Notes: generated by a model from the letters alone, not told the origin. A DNA stretch of 64,000 bases from Sphingobium sp. EM0848 (GCF_013375555.1 NZ_JABXWB010000001.1:2294001-2358000); one strand, 5' to 3'. Positions 43,456 through 53,807 are shown, numbered from the stretch's first letter. Numbers and translations: made by a program.

Positions 43456-44196
43456 TTACCTCAAAGCCACAATCATGGCCTGCGCCGCAGCGGGCGCCCG
43501 CACCTTCGCGCCGCTGATGAAAAAGACATAGGCATCACCCTTCGCCGCCTGATCCTTGGCCATATTGGCCCAGTCATCGATTTTTGCGGACGCATAGCCG
43601 GTCGGCTCCTCCTCCACCGTCCCCATCAGCCGGGCATAGGAAAAGCCGACATCATGTCCGCGCAGCGCCGGATATTCGGGATGGTCGGCATAAACCACAG
43701 CCACCCCTGTCTCGCGCGCCAGAGCGAAAAAGGCAGGATCGTCGAAACTTTCATGCCGCACTTCCAGTGCATGGCGCAGCGGCACGCCATCGACGCTGGC
43801 GGGCAACAGTTTCAGGAAGGCGCTGAAATCCTCTGCATCGAATTTCTTGGTCGGCATGAACTGCCACAGGATCGGCCCCAAACGATCGCCCAGCTCGACC
43901 AGCCCCTGATTCACGAATTTCGCGATCGAATCGCCCGCTTCGGCCAGCACGCGCCGATTGGTGCAGAAGCGCGATGCCTTCACGGCGAACTGAAAGCCAT
44001 CGGGCACCGCCTTGGCCCAGCCTGCGAAGGTCGTGGGCTTTTGCGTGCTGTAATAGGTGGCGTTGATCTCGGTCGCGGTCAGATGCTCGCCCACATAGGC
44101 CAGTTCATCCTTCTGCCGCAGCCCTTCGGGATAGAAGGTGCCGCGCCATGGTTCGAAAATCCAACCACCAATGCCTATCCTGATCTTTCCGCTCAT
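43456..44196 (-). CDS. DUF72 domain protein
   Basis: A 246-residue TIM-barrel-like protein of DUF72 (YecE type). RIGIGGWIFEPWRGTFYPEG (about 5-24) and KAVPDGFQFAVKASRFCTN are diagnostic, together with EVRHESFDDPAFFALARETG. The family has no settled function; links to iron-sulfur proteins or nucleases have been proposed. It is a stand-alone leftward gene between the small peptides and DUF2061, with no operon partner. Confidence 0.87.
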   Translation of the reverse strand: MSGKIRIGIGGWIFEPWRGTFYPEGLRQKDELAYVGEHLTATEINATYYSTQKPTTFAGWAKAVPDGFQFAVKASRFCTNRRVLAEAGDSIAKFVNQGLVELGDRLGPILWQFMPTKKFDAEDFSAFLKLLPASVDGVPLRHALEVRHESFDDPAFFALARETGVAVVYADHPEYPALRGHDVGFSYARLMGTVEEEPTGYASAKIDDWANMAKDQAAKGDAYVFFISGAKVRAPAAAQAMIVALR

Positions 44197-44314
44197 CCCG
44201 CACTCTCCTTCCGGGGCGGCATCCTGATCGGCAAAAACGATCAGAGCCAGAGGGAAAAGCTATTGGCGGTTGTTGCGAACGACTCTTAATCAAAACGCGA
44301 CAGGAGTTGGAACC

Positions 44315-44551
44315 GTGCCGCTGGACCTTATCAAAACCACCACTTATCTCGCTATTCACCTGACCGTGGGCTTTTCGGTCGCCTATCTGCTGACCGGATC
44401 GGTCGCCATTGCGGGCGGGATTGCTCTGATCGAACCGATGATCAATGCGGTCGCCTTTTTCTTCCACGAACGGGCCTGGAAGAAGATCACCGCCCGTCCG
44501 CCACGCGGCGCCGGGCGCGAATGGATGCGCAATCAGCCAGGCTTCGCCTAG
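44315..44551 (+). CDS. DUF2061 membrane protein
   Basis: A 78-residue protein of the DUF2061 family with two membrane helices (TYLAIHLTVGFSVAYLLTG and SVAIAGGIALIEPMINAVAFF) and the family ending FFHERAWKKI. Function unknown. I chose the GTG 15 codons inside the longest frame because AGGAG lies 8 bases before it and relatives start at this point (K-T-T-T-Y). The TTG start of the longer frame has no binding site. Its stop overlaps the converging peptidyl-prolyl isomerase gene by four bases. Confidence 0.8.
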   Translation: MPLDLIKTTTYLAIHLTVGFSVAYLLTGSVAIAGGIALIEPMINAVAFFFHERAWKKITARPPRGAGREWMRNQPGFA

Positions 44552-45228
44552 CGCGCCGTGCCTTGGGATTTACGGTTGAGGCCCAAAAGCCACGGCTTCA
44601 CCCCGCGCGACGGATGGGGCGTGCCATCCAGCCTTTTGGCGCGGATGATCGCGATGGGCTTGATAATCATCTGCCCACGCATCGGCCCCTCACCGCAACA
44701 GGTCTGGACGGCGAGAATCCGCTTCACGACATCCATCCCCGCGACCACATGGCCGAAGGCGGCATAGCCGATATAATCGCCCCGCGCGTCCATGTTCGGT
44801 GTCGGCCCCACGGTGATGAAGAAATTGCCCATGGCCGAGTTGGCGCGGTTGGGCCGCGCCATGGAAAGAGTCGCATCAAGATGCCTGATACCGGTCTGCG
44901 TCGTCGGCTCATGCCTGATCGGCGGCAGGGACCTGCGCGCATCCGTGTCGATCCCGCCCTGAATCAGCCCCAGCCGGGGATCGCTCTTCCGCCGCGCCGC
45001 ACGGTAGAAGGTAACGCCATCGAAACGACCATCATCGACATAGGTGAGGAAATTGGCGGAGGTGATCGGCGCGCGGCGGTTGTCTGTCGCGACAATGATC
45101 GTGCCGACCGACGTTTCGATCGCGACGCGCGTGTAACCCGTCGTCGGCCGGTTGGCAGACTGCGCAAGGGCGGAACCGGAAACAAGGACGAGCAGCAGGG
45201 CAAGACAGGACAGGACAACAGGACGCAT
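44548..45228 (-). CDS. Exported cyclophilin-type peptidyl-prolyl isomerase
   Basis: A 226-residue isomerase that catalyses proline cis-trans switching in the periplasm. Signal peptide about 1-23 (LVSGSALAQ). The cyclophilin core begins VAIETSVGTIIVATDNRRAP and has FLTYVDDGRFDGVTFYRAAR (about 58-77), then a serine/asparagine-rich NSAMGNFFITVGPTPNMDA in place of the usual GSQFFI, and YAAFGHVVAGMDVVKRI. It is on the short divergent side of the family. The ATG of MRPVVLSC is the likely start; a longer frame exists. A tRNA-Glu lies upstream on the same strand. Confidence 0.88.
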   Translation of the reverse strand: MRPVVLSCLALLLVLVSGSALAQSANRPTTGYTRVAIETSVGTIIVATDNRRAPITSANFLTYVDDGRFDGVTFYRAARRKSDPRLGLIQGGIDTDARRSLPPIRHEPTTQTGIRHLDATLSMARPNRANSAMGNFFITVGPTPNMDARGDYIGYAAFGHVVAGMDVVKRILAVQTCCGEGPMRGQMIIKPIAIIRAKRLDGTPHPSRGVKPWLLGLNRKSQGTAR

Positions 45229-45402
45229 CGGCAAAAGAGCAGGCTCACGAAAGAGGGGGCCGCTCAAGCTAGAGTGATTTCAAGTGAAATGGAACATTTC
45301 ACGGCTCGGAAATCACAGCAAACAAAGACATCCCGCGCCCGCGCGCAAGGCGCAACCGGGTGCCTAAGCACCCGGTTTCTCGCCGCTTTCCTGTGGAGAA
45401 AG

Positions 45403-45478
45403 TGGTGACCCCTACGGGAATCGAACCCGTGTTTCAGCCGTGAAAGGGCCGCGTCCTAGACCGCTAGACGAAGGGGCC
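45403..45478 (-). tRNA. tRNA-Glu (anticodon TTC)
   Basis: A 76-base cloverleaf with encoded CCA. The acceptor GGCCCCT pairs with AGGGGTC, allowing G-T, the D-arm has TCGTCTAGCGGTCTAGGACG, the anticodon loop CTTTCAC gives TTC and the T-arm GGGTTCGATTCCC is standard. It lies between the isomerase gene and recJ on the same strand. Confidence 0.97.
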
Positions 45479-45500
45479 ACATGCAGTTCCGCGTGGGCGT

Positions 45501-45542
45501 CGCTGCGAAGCGAGGCGGGCATTAGGCGGAGGCTTCGCAGCG
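45501..45542. repeat. 11-bp perfect inverted repeat between recJ and tRNA-Glu
   Basis: CGCTGCGAAGC and GCTTCGCAGCG are separated by 20 bases just upstream of the tRNA-Glu 5' end and downstream of recJ. It may end recJ transcription; no T-run follows. Confidence 0.45.
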
Positions 45543-45600
45543 GTCAACCCCCTTTTCGTCATGAAAATGACGCGAAGCACAAATTTGTTTTTCGAAAGGC

Positions 45601-47367
45601 TCAATCGGCCCAGGCCGCATCCTCCAGATGCAGTTCGGCGGCGGGGCGCGGTCCCCAATCGTCAATCTTCGCCCGGCCCGCGATCCACAGGCGCCGGTCG
45701 CGGGGTGCACCAAGGATGGCCTGACCCAGTTCAGATTCGGCCTGACGAAAAGCGATGGTCTTGATCGAACGGCCATCATCGCCCGCCATGATCGCGCGCA
45801 AATGGCCGTTGCCAACGACGTCCGCCTTGATGACGCGCATCGGCCCGGACGCGATGAGCGGCGCAGGCCAGCCCGCGCCATAGGGGCCACCCGCATCGAT
45901 GGCGGCGACGAAATCCGGATTGACCCCCGCCGGCGCCAGCACCGCGTCGATCAGCAGCGCGCGATCGTCGCGCGCCTTGGCCACCGCGCCGGCAAGCCGG
46001 TCGTCGAGGAAATCGGCCAGCGCGTCCACCTTGTCCGCCGCGACCGTCAGGCCCGCCGCCATGGCGTGCCCGCCGCCCGCGACCAGCAGGCCGCTGTCCT
46101 TCGCCGCCAGCACCGCGGCGCCCAGATCGACGCCGGAGATCGACCGGCCCGATCCCTTGCCGACGCCCTCCTCATCAATGGCGACGACGATGGCGGGGCG
46201 GCCTGCCTTTTCCTTGATGCGTCCGGCGACGATGCCGATGACGCCCGGATGCCAGCCCGCACCCGACACCAAAGCCACGGCGCGGTTGCCCTGCGCGGCG
46301 AGCAGTTCCTCGGCTTGCGCCTGCACTGCCGCCTCAATGGCGCGACGCTCCTCGTTGAGCAGGTCGAGTTCCTGCGCGATCTTCGCCGCCTCCGCCGGAT
46401 CTTCGGTGGTGAGCAGCCGCACGCCGAGGTCCGCCTTGCCCACGCGCCCGCCCGCATTGATGCGCGGCCCCAGCGCAAAGCCGAGGTCGTGGCAGAGCGG
46501 CGCCCGCGTCAGACGGCTGGCGTCGATCAGCGCCGAGAGGCCGATATTGCGGCGCTTCGCCATGATCTTGAGACCCTGCGCCACGAAAGCACGGTTAAGC
46601 CCCTTGAGCTGCGCCACATCCGCCACCGTGCCGAGCGCCACAATGTCGAGCAATTCCATCAACGGCGGCTCGGACCTTCGGGCGAACCAGCCGCGCTTGC
46701 GCAGCACCCGGATCAGCGCCGCGCCGAGCAGAAAGGCCACGCCCACCGCCGCCAGATGGCCATGGGCGGCGGCCTCCTCCGCTTCATCGAGGCGGTTGGG
46801 ATTCACCAGCGCCAGTGCTTCGGGCAGCGCGGCGGCGCATTTATGATGGTCGACCACCACGACATCGACGCCCGCCGCCTTCGCTTGTCCCAGCGCGTCA
46901 AAGGCCTGCGCGCCGCAATCGACGGTGACGATCAGGGTCGCACCCTCACCCGCCAGCCGGACCAGCGCCTCGCCCGAGGGGCCATAGCCCTCCATCAGCC
47001 GGTCGGGGATATAGGGCCGCGCCGCGAGGCCCAGATCGCGCAACAGCCGGATCAACAGCGCCGCGCTGGTCGCGCCGTCCACGTCATAATCACCGAAGAT
47101 GCGCACGTCCTCTTGGGCAACCACCGCGTCGGCCAGCCGCTCGGCGGCGGCATCCATGTCGCGGAACAGGCTGGGGTCGGGCATGAAATGCCGGATGGTG
47201 GGGTTGCGATGCGCCTCCACCGCGTCGCGCGGACAGCCACGCGCCAGCAGCAATTGCGTCACCAGATCGTCGGGCCGATAGCCCGGATCGCGCCCGTCCG
47301 CATTGCCGCCACGCCAGCGCCAGGGCTGACCGAGGATCGAACGGGTTATGTTGAGGGCAATGGTCAT
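45601..47367 (-). CDS. recJ: Single-stranded-DNA-specific exonuclease RecJ
   Basis: RecJ digests single-stranded DNA 5'-3' in mismatch and recombination repair. The 588 residues match the family. The DHH phosphoesterase motifs are present: FGDYDVDGATSAALLIRLL (about 89-107), VDCGAQ, and the name motif VVDHHKC (about 171-177); the DHHA1 part has SGAGWHPGVIGIVAGRIKE (about 368-386) and GGGHAMAAGLT. The C-terminal OB-fold ends in the last 90 residues. It is a single leftward gene with the tRNA-Glu behind it and is divergent from tamA. Confidence 0.95.
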   Translation of the reverse strand: MTIALNITRSILGQPWRWRGGNADGRDPGYRPDDLVTQLLLARGCPRDAVEAHRNPTIRHFMPDPSLFRDMDAAAERLADAVVAQEDVRIFGDYDVDGATSAALLIRLLRDLGLAARPYIPDRLMEGYGPSGEALVRLAGEGATLIVTVDCGAQAFDALGQAKAAGVDVVVVDHHKCAAALPEALALVNPNRLDEAEEAAAHGHLAAVGVAFLLGAALIRVLRKRGWFARRSEPPLMELLDIVALGTVADVAQLKGLNRAFVAQGLKIMAKRRNIGLSALIDASRLTRAPLCHDLGFALGPRINAGGRVGKADLGVRLLTTEDPAEAAKIAQELDLLNEERRAIEAAVQAQAEELLAAQGNRAVALVSGAGWHPGVIGIVAGRIKEKAGRPAIVVAIDEEGVGKGSGRSISGVDLGAAVLAAKDSGLLVAGGGHAMAAGLTVAADKVDALADFLDDRLAGAVAKARDDRALLIDAVLAPAGVNPDFVAAIDAGGPYGAGWPAPLIASGPMRVIKADVVGNGHLRAIMAGDDGRSIKTIAFRQAESELGQAILGAPRDRRLWIAGRAKIDDWGPRPAAELHLEDAAWAD

Positions 47368-47505
47368 GGCCCCGCTCTAAACCCGTTGCGATTCGGAGGG
47401 AAGCGTCTGCCGTCATGACGCAGGCGGAACCGAAGCAACCTGTTGCGCGTATTGGCTCTTCCCGCCCATAATGGGTGCAGGATAAAAAGGGGCAAAGCGG
47501 TTTCC

Positions 47506-49620
47506 ATGGGTTCAAGGCAGGCGAAGCGGGTTCGGCGAGCCTTGGGTCTGATGATGATGGCGACCTCTCCCCTCCCCCTGATGGCCCAAACGCCATCATC
47601 CTCGCCCCCGGCCCAACAGGAAGAGCCGATTCTGCCGGACAGCGAGTTCGAGGCGCGGCTGCCCAGGGTCGGAGAGGCGCCTGCGAACAGCACGGCTCCC
47701 CTGCCCTCGATCGAGGAATGGATCGACCAGCAGATGCCGCAGGACGGCACGACGCAGGAACTGCCCCCCGCGGTCGAACCGCAGGAAGAGCGCGAACTGG
47801 CACAGCCGCTGCCGCCACTCGACACGGTGCAGGTGCCGTTGCAGGTCGCGACCGACAATAATCCACAGGAAAAGACCGAAGCGGTCCGCTATGCAGTGGC
47901 TATCGAAGGGTTCGGCAAAACGGGGCTGGAGGATGCGTTCCGCGATTCCTCTTCGCTGGTCGGCGGCAAGGGCAAGGCCGACACGGCGGCCATGCTTCAG
48001 AACCGCACCCATGAGGATGAGGCGCTGGCCGTGCGGCTGCTCTATTCGGAGGGCTATTATGACGCCACCGCCCTCGCCACGTTGGAGCAAGCGGGGGATC
48101 AGGCGGGCAACGGGACGCTGAAGGCGGTCGTCTCGGTCACGCCGGGGAAGCGTTACAGGATCGGGGAGATCGTCATCCACGCCGGGCCGACCGTACCGCC
48201 GGGCCTGATCCGCGACAGCCTGCCGCTCAAGACGGGCGACTTCATCATCGCCTCGGCGGTTGAGGGGGCGGAGGCCAATGTCGGCGTCAAGCTGCCGGAA
48301 AACGGCTATGCCTTCGCCAAGGTTGGGCAGCGCGACATCCTGCTCGACCCTGCCACGGCGACGGGCGACTATATGTTGCCGGTCGAAACAGGACCGCGCG
48401 GGTCGTTCCGGGGAATCGCCACCACCGGAGAAAAACAGGCCTTCGGCGCCGACCATATGAAGGTCATCAGCCGCTTCAGGCCCGGCGAGCTTTACGACAG
48501 CCGCAAGGTCGACGATCTGCGCCGGGCGCTGGTCGCGACGGGGCTGTTTTCCAGCATTTCGGTCGATCCGGTGCGCACCGGCGAACCCGGCCCGGACGGC
48601 ACCGAATATGTCGACCTTACCGTCGCGCAGGAACGGGGCAAGCCGCGCACGCTGGCCGGGGAGGTGGGCTATGGCACGGGTCAGGGCTTCCGCGGCGAGG
48701 GGACATGGACCCATCGCAACCTCTTCCCGCCCGAAGGCGCGGTGATCGCCAGCGTCATCGCGGGAACGCAGGAACAGGGCGTTTCAGGCACCTTCCGCCG
48801 GTCCAATGCGGGCAAGCGGGACAAGACTTTCCAGGCGGGCGCCTCGCTCAACCATCAGAATTACGACGCCTATGAAGCCTATACCGCTGGCCTCAATGTG
48901 AGCTGGTCGCGCCAGTCGACGCCGATCTTCCAGAAGCGCTGGACCTACAGCTATGGCGCGGAAGTGCTGCTGACCAACGAGCAGGTGGTGGTCGATCCGG
49001 CAACGGTGGACAAGGTGCGGCGGACCTATTTCATCGGCGGCCTGCCGTTGCAATTGGGCTATGACCGCTCCAACGATCTGCTGAACCCGACCAGGGGTTT
49101 CCGCGCCAATCTGCGGGCGGAACCGGAAGGGTCGCTGCACGGCAGTTTCTCCCCCTATATCCGCGCGACCTTCGACCTCACCGGCTATTATCCGCTGTCC
49201 GATGCTCTGGTGATCGCCGGGCGGGCGCGCGTCGGCACCATCAGCGGCGTGACACGGGACGATGTGGCGCCGTCGCGGCGTATCTATGCAGGCGGCGGCG
49301 GGTCGGTGCGCGGCTATGGCTATCAGCAATTGGGGCCAAAGGACGCGAACAACGACCCCATTGGCGGCCGGTCGGTCAATGAGTTCGCGGTCGAGGGCCG
49401 GTATCGCTTCGGTGACTATGGCGTGGTCGCCTTCGTCGATGCGGGGCAGGTCTATGAAAGCTCCATGCCGCAATTTTCCAACATCCGTTATGGCGTCGGC
49501 TTGGGCGGCCGCTTCTACACCAATTTCGGCCCCTTCCGCGCGGACATCGCCATGCCGATCAACCGGCAACCGGGCGAGTCCAAATTCGCCCTCTATATCG
49601 GCATCGGGCAGGCCTTCTGA
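47506..49620 (+). CDS. tamA: Outer-membrane assembly protein TamA (BamA family)
   Basis: TamA is an Omp85-type barrel that works with TamB to place proteins, and probably lipids, in the outer membrane. The product has 704 residues: signal peptide about 1-28 (PLPLMAQTP), a long proline/glutamate-rich region, POTRA domains between about 120 and 350 (e.g. DDLRRALVATGLFSSISVDP) and a 16-strand barrel (about 390-704) with the Omp85 GAGGSVRGYG-like motif, here GGGGSVRGYGYQQLG. The first ATG after the upstream TTG frame is chosen. It overlaps tamB by a single base (TGATG), the usual tamAB arrangement. The acidic N-terminal extension before the POTRAs is a departure from the short form. Confidence 0.9.
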   Translation: MGSRQAKRVRRALGLMMMATSPLPLMAQTPSSSPPAQQEEPILPDSEFEARLPRVGEAPANSTAPLPSIEEWIDQQMPQDGTTQELPPAVEPQEERELAQPLPPLDTVQVPLQVATDNNPQEKTEAVRYAVAIEGFGKTGLEDAFRDSSSLVGGKGKADTAAMLQNRTHEDEALAVRLLYSEGYYDATALATLEQAGDQAGNGTLKAVVSVTPGKRYRIGEIVIHAGPTVPPGLIRDSLPLKTGDFIIASAVEGAEANVGVKLPENGYAFAKVGQRDILLDPATATGDYMLPVETGPRGSFRGIATTGEKQAFGADHMKVISRFRPGELYDSRKVDDLRRALVATGLFSSISVDPVRTGEPGPDGTEYVDLTVAQERGKPRTLAGEVGYGTGQGFRGEGTWTHRNLFPPEGAVIASVIAGTQEQGVSGTFRRSNAGKRDKTFQAGASLNHQNYDAYEAYTAGLNVSWSRQSTPIFQKRWTYSYGAEVLLTNEQVVVDPATVDKVRRTYFIGGLPLQLGYDRSNDLLNPTRGFRANLRAEPEGSLHGSFSPYIRATFDLTGYYPLSDALVIAGRARVGTISGVTRDDVAPSRRIYAGGGGSVRGYGYQQLGPKDANNDPIGGRSVNEFAVEGRYRFGDYGVVAFVDAGQVYESSMPQFSNIRYGVGLGGRFYTNFGPFRADIAMPINRQPGESKFALYIGIGQAF

Positions 49621-52600
49621 TGGCAGAGGAAACAGTCACCCTCCACGAAGCACGCCCGCTCTGGCAGAAAATCGTGCTGGGCGCGATCGGCCTGATCACC
49701 AGCCTGTTGATGCTGGTCGCCGGGCTGCTCCTGTTCCTCAACACCCAGCCGGGCAAGGCATTCCTGATCCGCCAGATCGCCGCGCTCAGACTTGAATCCG
49801 GCATGGCCATCGAGGTCGGCCGGATCGACGGGTCGATCTACAGCGACATGACCATCCGCAATCTGGTGCTGCGCGATCCCAAGGGCATTTTCGCCGTCAG
49901 CCCACAAGTGCATGTGGTGTGGAACCCCTTCCGCTACATCAACAACCATATTTCGGTGCAGCTGCTGGAAAGCCCGCTGGTGGTCCTTGCCCGCAGTCCA
50001 CAGTTCAACGTCACCAGGACCGATCCCAATGCACCGATCCTGCCCGACCTCGACATTGACGTCGACCGGCTGAAGATCGCCCGCTTCCTCGTCGCCAAGC
50101 CGGTGATCGGCCAGAAGCGCGAGATCGCCATAAACGGCGTCACCCACATATCCGATGGCCGAGCGATCCTGTCGGCCGATGCTGTGGTGGACAGCGGCGA
50201 CCGGTTGCAGGCCAGTCTCGACGCCGTACCGGCCCAGAATCGCCTCGCCATGAAGGGCACGCTGACCGCGCCCAAGGGCGGCGTGATCGCGGCGATGAGC
50301 GGCCTGACCGACGGCTTCACCGCGACGCTGGACGGCAAGGGGACATGGCAGGTCTGGGACGGGCGGCTGGTCGCGACCTCAGCCAAGGGCGAGCTGGCCA
50401 ACATCGCGCTCGCCGCCCGCGACGGCAATTTCACCGCCAGGGGGCCGGTGCGGCCGGGGCTGGTCTTTGCCGGAACGGTCGACCGGCTGACCACGCCGCA
50501 ACTGGATGTGGACCTGCTCGCGGGCCTCAACCAGCGGCGCGTGAATCTCAAGGGATCGCTGAAATCGCCCGCCCTCTCCGCCACGGCGCAGGGCCTCATC
50601 GACCTTGGCAAGAGCCGGTTCAGCGCCCTGAAGATCGACGCCGCGCTGCTCACCCCCGGCGCGATCATGGAGAAGGTGAAGGGCAAGGATGTCCGCGCTT
50701 CGGTGATCCTGGATGGACCGATGGCGACGCCCTTCATCGATTATGACATCACCGCCAAACAACTGGCCTTCGACGCCACGGGCATCGAGAATCTGAAGGC
50801 CAGCGGACGCGCGGTGATCGACGCCGACCGCATCCGCATTCCCGTCAACGCGACGGCCAGCCGCGTCACCGGCCTCAACGCCGCGGCGGGCGGCCTGCTG
50901 CACAATTTGCGGGTGAAGGGCGACTTCGCCTATGCGGCGGGCAAGCTCATCAGCGACAATCTGAAGATCGACAGCGACCGGGTGGACGCCACCGCCATCG
51001 TCCTCGCCGACTTCGACCACGCCCTTTATCGCGGTGCGCTGAAGGGCCGGGTCAACGATTATAAGGTCGATGGCGTCGGCATCGTCAATCTCAACACCGA
51101 TGTACATCTGGTGCCGGGGCCAAGGGGCGGCTTCGGCCTGGATGGCAAGTTCGGGGTGCGCACCGCGCGCTGGGAAAATGCCTCGGTCCGCGATTTCCTC
51201 GGCGGCAATGCAGTCATGACGGGCCATATCGGCATGACGCCGGAGGGCAGATTCACCCTCGCGGGCCTCAAGGGCGCCGCCCCCAATTTTCAGGTGCATT
51301 CGGGTTCGGGCAGCTATGACACGGACGGCGCGATCACCTTCGATGCCGCCGCGACCTCCCGCCAATATGGCCCGCTGGCGCTGACCGTGCGCGGCACAAT
51401 GGAACGCCCCCAAGCCGTGCTGCGCGCCGCCCGACCCAATGTCGGCGTGCAATTGCATGATGTGGTGGCGAAACTCCATGGCGAGGCGGCGGGCTATCGG
51501 CTCGAAACCACCGGCGGTTCGCCTTACGGCCCCTTCTTCGCCAATGTGCTGATCCGCACCGCGAAAGGCCCTCTGACCATCGACATCAGCAAGGCCCGCT
51601 TTGCCGGGGTCGATATGCACGGCACCGTGCAGCAGAGCGCCGCCGGTCCCTTCACCGGCCAGTTGGCGATGAACGGCTCGGGCATCACCGGCACGGCCCG
51701 GCTGATGGCTGTCGGCAAGGCGCAGGGCGCGCAAGTCAACGCCACCGCCAGCAACGCGAAGCTGCCGGGAGAGGCCGATGTGGTGATCGGCCGGGCACTG
51801 CTCACCGCGAACATGGTGATGTCCGACCAGCCACAGATCACCGCCGACATGCAGATGGCCAACGCCGCCTATGGCGACTATGTGGTGCGCAAGGCGCGCG
51901 GGCGGATCGATTATCAGGGCGGACGCGGGCGCGCGCAACTGGTCGCGGACGGATCGACCGGCGTGCCCTTCTCCATCGCGATGAACGCCGCGCTGCGCCC
52001 CACCCTCTACGCCGTCGCGCTGGAGGGCAAGGCGAGCAACATCCCCTTCCGCTTCGCGCAGCCGGCCATCATCCGCATCGAGAAGACGGGCTATCGCCTT
52101 GAACCCGCAACGCTGGTGCTGCCGCAGGGCCGGGTCGATCTGGCGGGCCGTTTCGGCCAGCAGACCGCGATGCAGGCGCGCTTCAAGGATTTCGACCTTG
52201 CCATCGTCAACATGGCGACGCCCGGTCTGGGCGTCAGCGGCAAGGCGACGGGTATGCTGGATTTCGCGCAGAACGGCACCGCTTTCCCGACCGCGACCAC
52301 GCGCCTTGCGATCAGCGATTTCCGCCGCTCCAGCCTGACCGTCGTGTCCGATCCGGTATCGATGGCCATAGAGGGCAAGCTGTCCAGCGCGGGCGGCGAC
52401 ATGCGGGGGCTGATCCGGCGCGGCAATGCGACGCTGGGCCGCTTCGTCGCGACGCTCGCGCCGCCCGGACCGGGTGCAAGCTGGAGCGAGCAACTCCAGT
52501 CGGCCCCGCTGGGCGGCGGCATCCGCTATGCCGGACCGGCCGATGTGCTGTTCTCCTTCGCGGGGCTGGCGGGGCAGCAACTGACCGGGCCGATCGCGGT

Positions 52601-53807
52601 CGCGGCGGATTTCAGCGGGCGGCTGACCGCGCCGCGCCTGAACGGCATCGTCCGCGCCAATGCGCTGACCTATGAGAATGAGACGTTCGGCACCCGCGTC
52701 ACGCAGATGCGGCTAGATGGACGCTTTACCAATGACCGGCTCGACCTGCGCGACTTTTCCGGCCGTGCGGGCGACGGCACGGTGCAGGCGAGCGGCTATG
52801 TGGGGCTGGCGGCGGAAAGCGGCTATCCGATGGACATAGCGGTGAAGCTGGACCGTGCCCGCATCGCCCGCAGCGAAGCGGTCACCAGCGTCGTCAGCGG
52901 CACGCTCAACATCACCAACAGCCCGGCCAATGGCGGGCTGATCAAGGGCGACCTGTCATTGCCCGAAACGCGCTATCGCGTCGCCTGGCAGGGGGGCACC
53001 GACATTCGTCAGCTCACCGGCGTGCGGCGCAAGGGCGAAGGCGTCGACCTGTTAGACCAGCGTCTGGCCGAACGGCAGGCGACGGCCAAGCCGACAAACT
53101 GGAAACTCGATGTCCGGGTGCGCGCAGACAATGAAATCTACGTGACCGGGATGGGCCTCGATTCCGAATGGAAGACGAACATGCGCGTCACCGGCACCGC
53201 CACCGACCCGCGCGTGGTCGGCAAGATCGAGGTGATCCGGGGCCGTTACAGTTTCTCCGGCCACCAGTTCGATCTGGAACAGGGCGTCATCACCTTCAAC
53301 GGGCCGATGATGAACCCGACGCTGGCGATCCGCGCCGAAACCAAGATCAGCGATGTGACGGCGGGCATTGCCGTGGGCGGAACGGCCCAGCAGCCCGACA
53401 TCGCCTTCGTCTCCACCCCGACGCTGCCGCAGGACGAGATACTGGCCCGCATCCTGTTCGGGGACAATGTGGCGAACCTTTCCGCGACGCAGGCGATCCA
53501 GCTGGCCGCCGCGCTCAACGGGCTGCGCGGCGGGAGCGGCGGCCTGAACCCGATGGGCAAGCTGCAAAATGCCTCCGGCGTCGACCGCATCGGCATCGTC
53601 GGCGGCGATGAAAAATCCGGGCGCGGCACGTCGCTGGCGGTCGGGCAGCATATCTCCAACAATATCTATGTGGAGGTGATCACCGATCCCAAGGGCTTCA
53701 CCGCCACCCAGCTGGAAATCTCCCTGTCCAAGACGCTGAGTCTGCTCTCGAAAACCGGCACCAATGCGGGATCGTCAGCCAATCTGCGCTATTCGAAGGA
53801 TTATTGA
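49620..53807 (+). CDS. tamB: Translocation and assembly module protein TamB (DUF490)
   Basis: TamB spans the periplasm from an N-terminal inner-membrane helix (about 17-40, IVLGAIGLITSLLMLVAGLL) to TamA in the outer membrane. Its 1395 residues are mostly repeated beta strands forming a lipid-carrying groove, and the C-terminal 300 residues are the DUF490/TamB domain (RGRYSFSGHQFDLEQGVITF, ISDVTAGIAVGGTAQQPDIA, then LPQDEILARILFGDNV). The end LRYSKDY is the classic TamB finish. With TamA it makes the TAM complex. The gene overlaps the GFA family gene on the other strand by 7 bases. Confidence 0.92.
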   Translation: MAEETVTLHEARPLWQKIVLGAIGLITSLLMLVAGLLLFLNTQPGKAFLIRQIAALRLESGMAIEVGRIDGSIYSDMTIRNLVLRDPKGIFAVSPQVHVVWNPFRYINNHISVQLLESPLVVLARSPQFNVTRTDPNAPILPDLDIDVDRLKIARFLVAKPVIGQKREIAINGVTHISDGRAILSADAVVDSGDRLQASLDAVPAQNRLAMKGTLTAPKGGVIAAMSGLTDGFTATLDGKGTWQVWDGRLVATSAKGELANIALAARDGNFTARGPVRPGLVFAGTVDRLTTPQLDVDLLAGLNQRRVNLKGSLKSPALSATAQGLIDLGKSRFSALKIDAALLTPGAIMEKVKGKDVRASVILDGPMATPFIDYDITAKQLAFDATGIENLKASGRAVIDADRIRIPVNATASRVTGLNAAAGGLLHNLRVKGDFAYAAGKLISDNLKIDSDRVDATAIVLADFDHALYRGALKGRVNDYKVDGVGIVNLNTDVHLVPGPRGGFGLDGKFGVRTARWENASVRDFLGGNAVMTGHIGMTPEGRFTLAGLKGAAPNFQVHSGSGSYDTDGAITFDAAATSRQYGPLALTVRGTMERPQAVLRAARPNVGVQLHDVVAKLHGEAAGYRLETTGGSPYGPFFANVLIRTAKGPLTIDISKARFAGVDMHGTVQQSAAGPFTGQLAMNGSGITGTARLMAVGKAQGAQVNATASNAKLPGEADVVIGRALLTANMVMSDQPQITADMQMANAAYGDYVVRKARGRIDYQGGRGRAQLVADGSTGVPFSIAMNAALRPTLYAVALEGKASNIPFRFAQPAIIRIEKTGYRLEPATLVLPQGRVDLAGRFGQQTAMQARFKDFDLAIVNMATPGLGVSGKATGMLDFAQNGTAFPTATTRLAISDFRRSSLTVVSDPVSMAIEGKLSSAGGDMRGLIRRGNATLGRFVATLAPPGPGASWSEQLQSAPLGGGIRYAGPADVLFSFAGLAGQQLTGPIAVAADFSGRLTAPRLNGIVRANALTYENETFGTRVTQMRLDGRFTNDRLDLRDFSGRAGDGTVQASGYVGLAAESGYPMDIAVKLDRARIARSEAVTSVVSGTLNITNSPANGGLIKGDLSLPETRYRVAWQGGTDIRQLTGVRRKGEGVDLLDQRLAERQATAKPTNWKLDVRVRADNEIYVTGMGLDSEWKTNMRVTGTATDPRVVGKIEVIRGRYSFSGHQFDLEQGVITFNGPMMNPTLAIRAETKISDVTAGIAVGGTAQQPDIAFVSTPTLPQDEILARILFGDNVANLSATQAIQLAAALNGLRGGSGGLNPMGKLQNASGVDRIGIVGGDEKSGRGTSLAVGQHISNNIYVEVITDPKGFTATQLEISLSKTLSLLSKTGTNAGSSANLRYSKDY

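Noticed and set aside
50379..52580. 733-codon leftward frame inside tamB
   Set aside because: Antisense to tamB, without ribosome binding site or domain.
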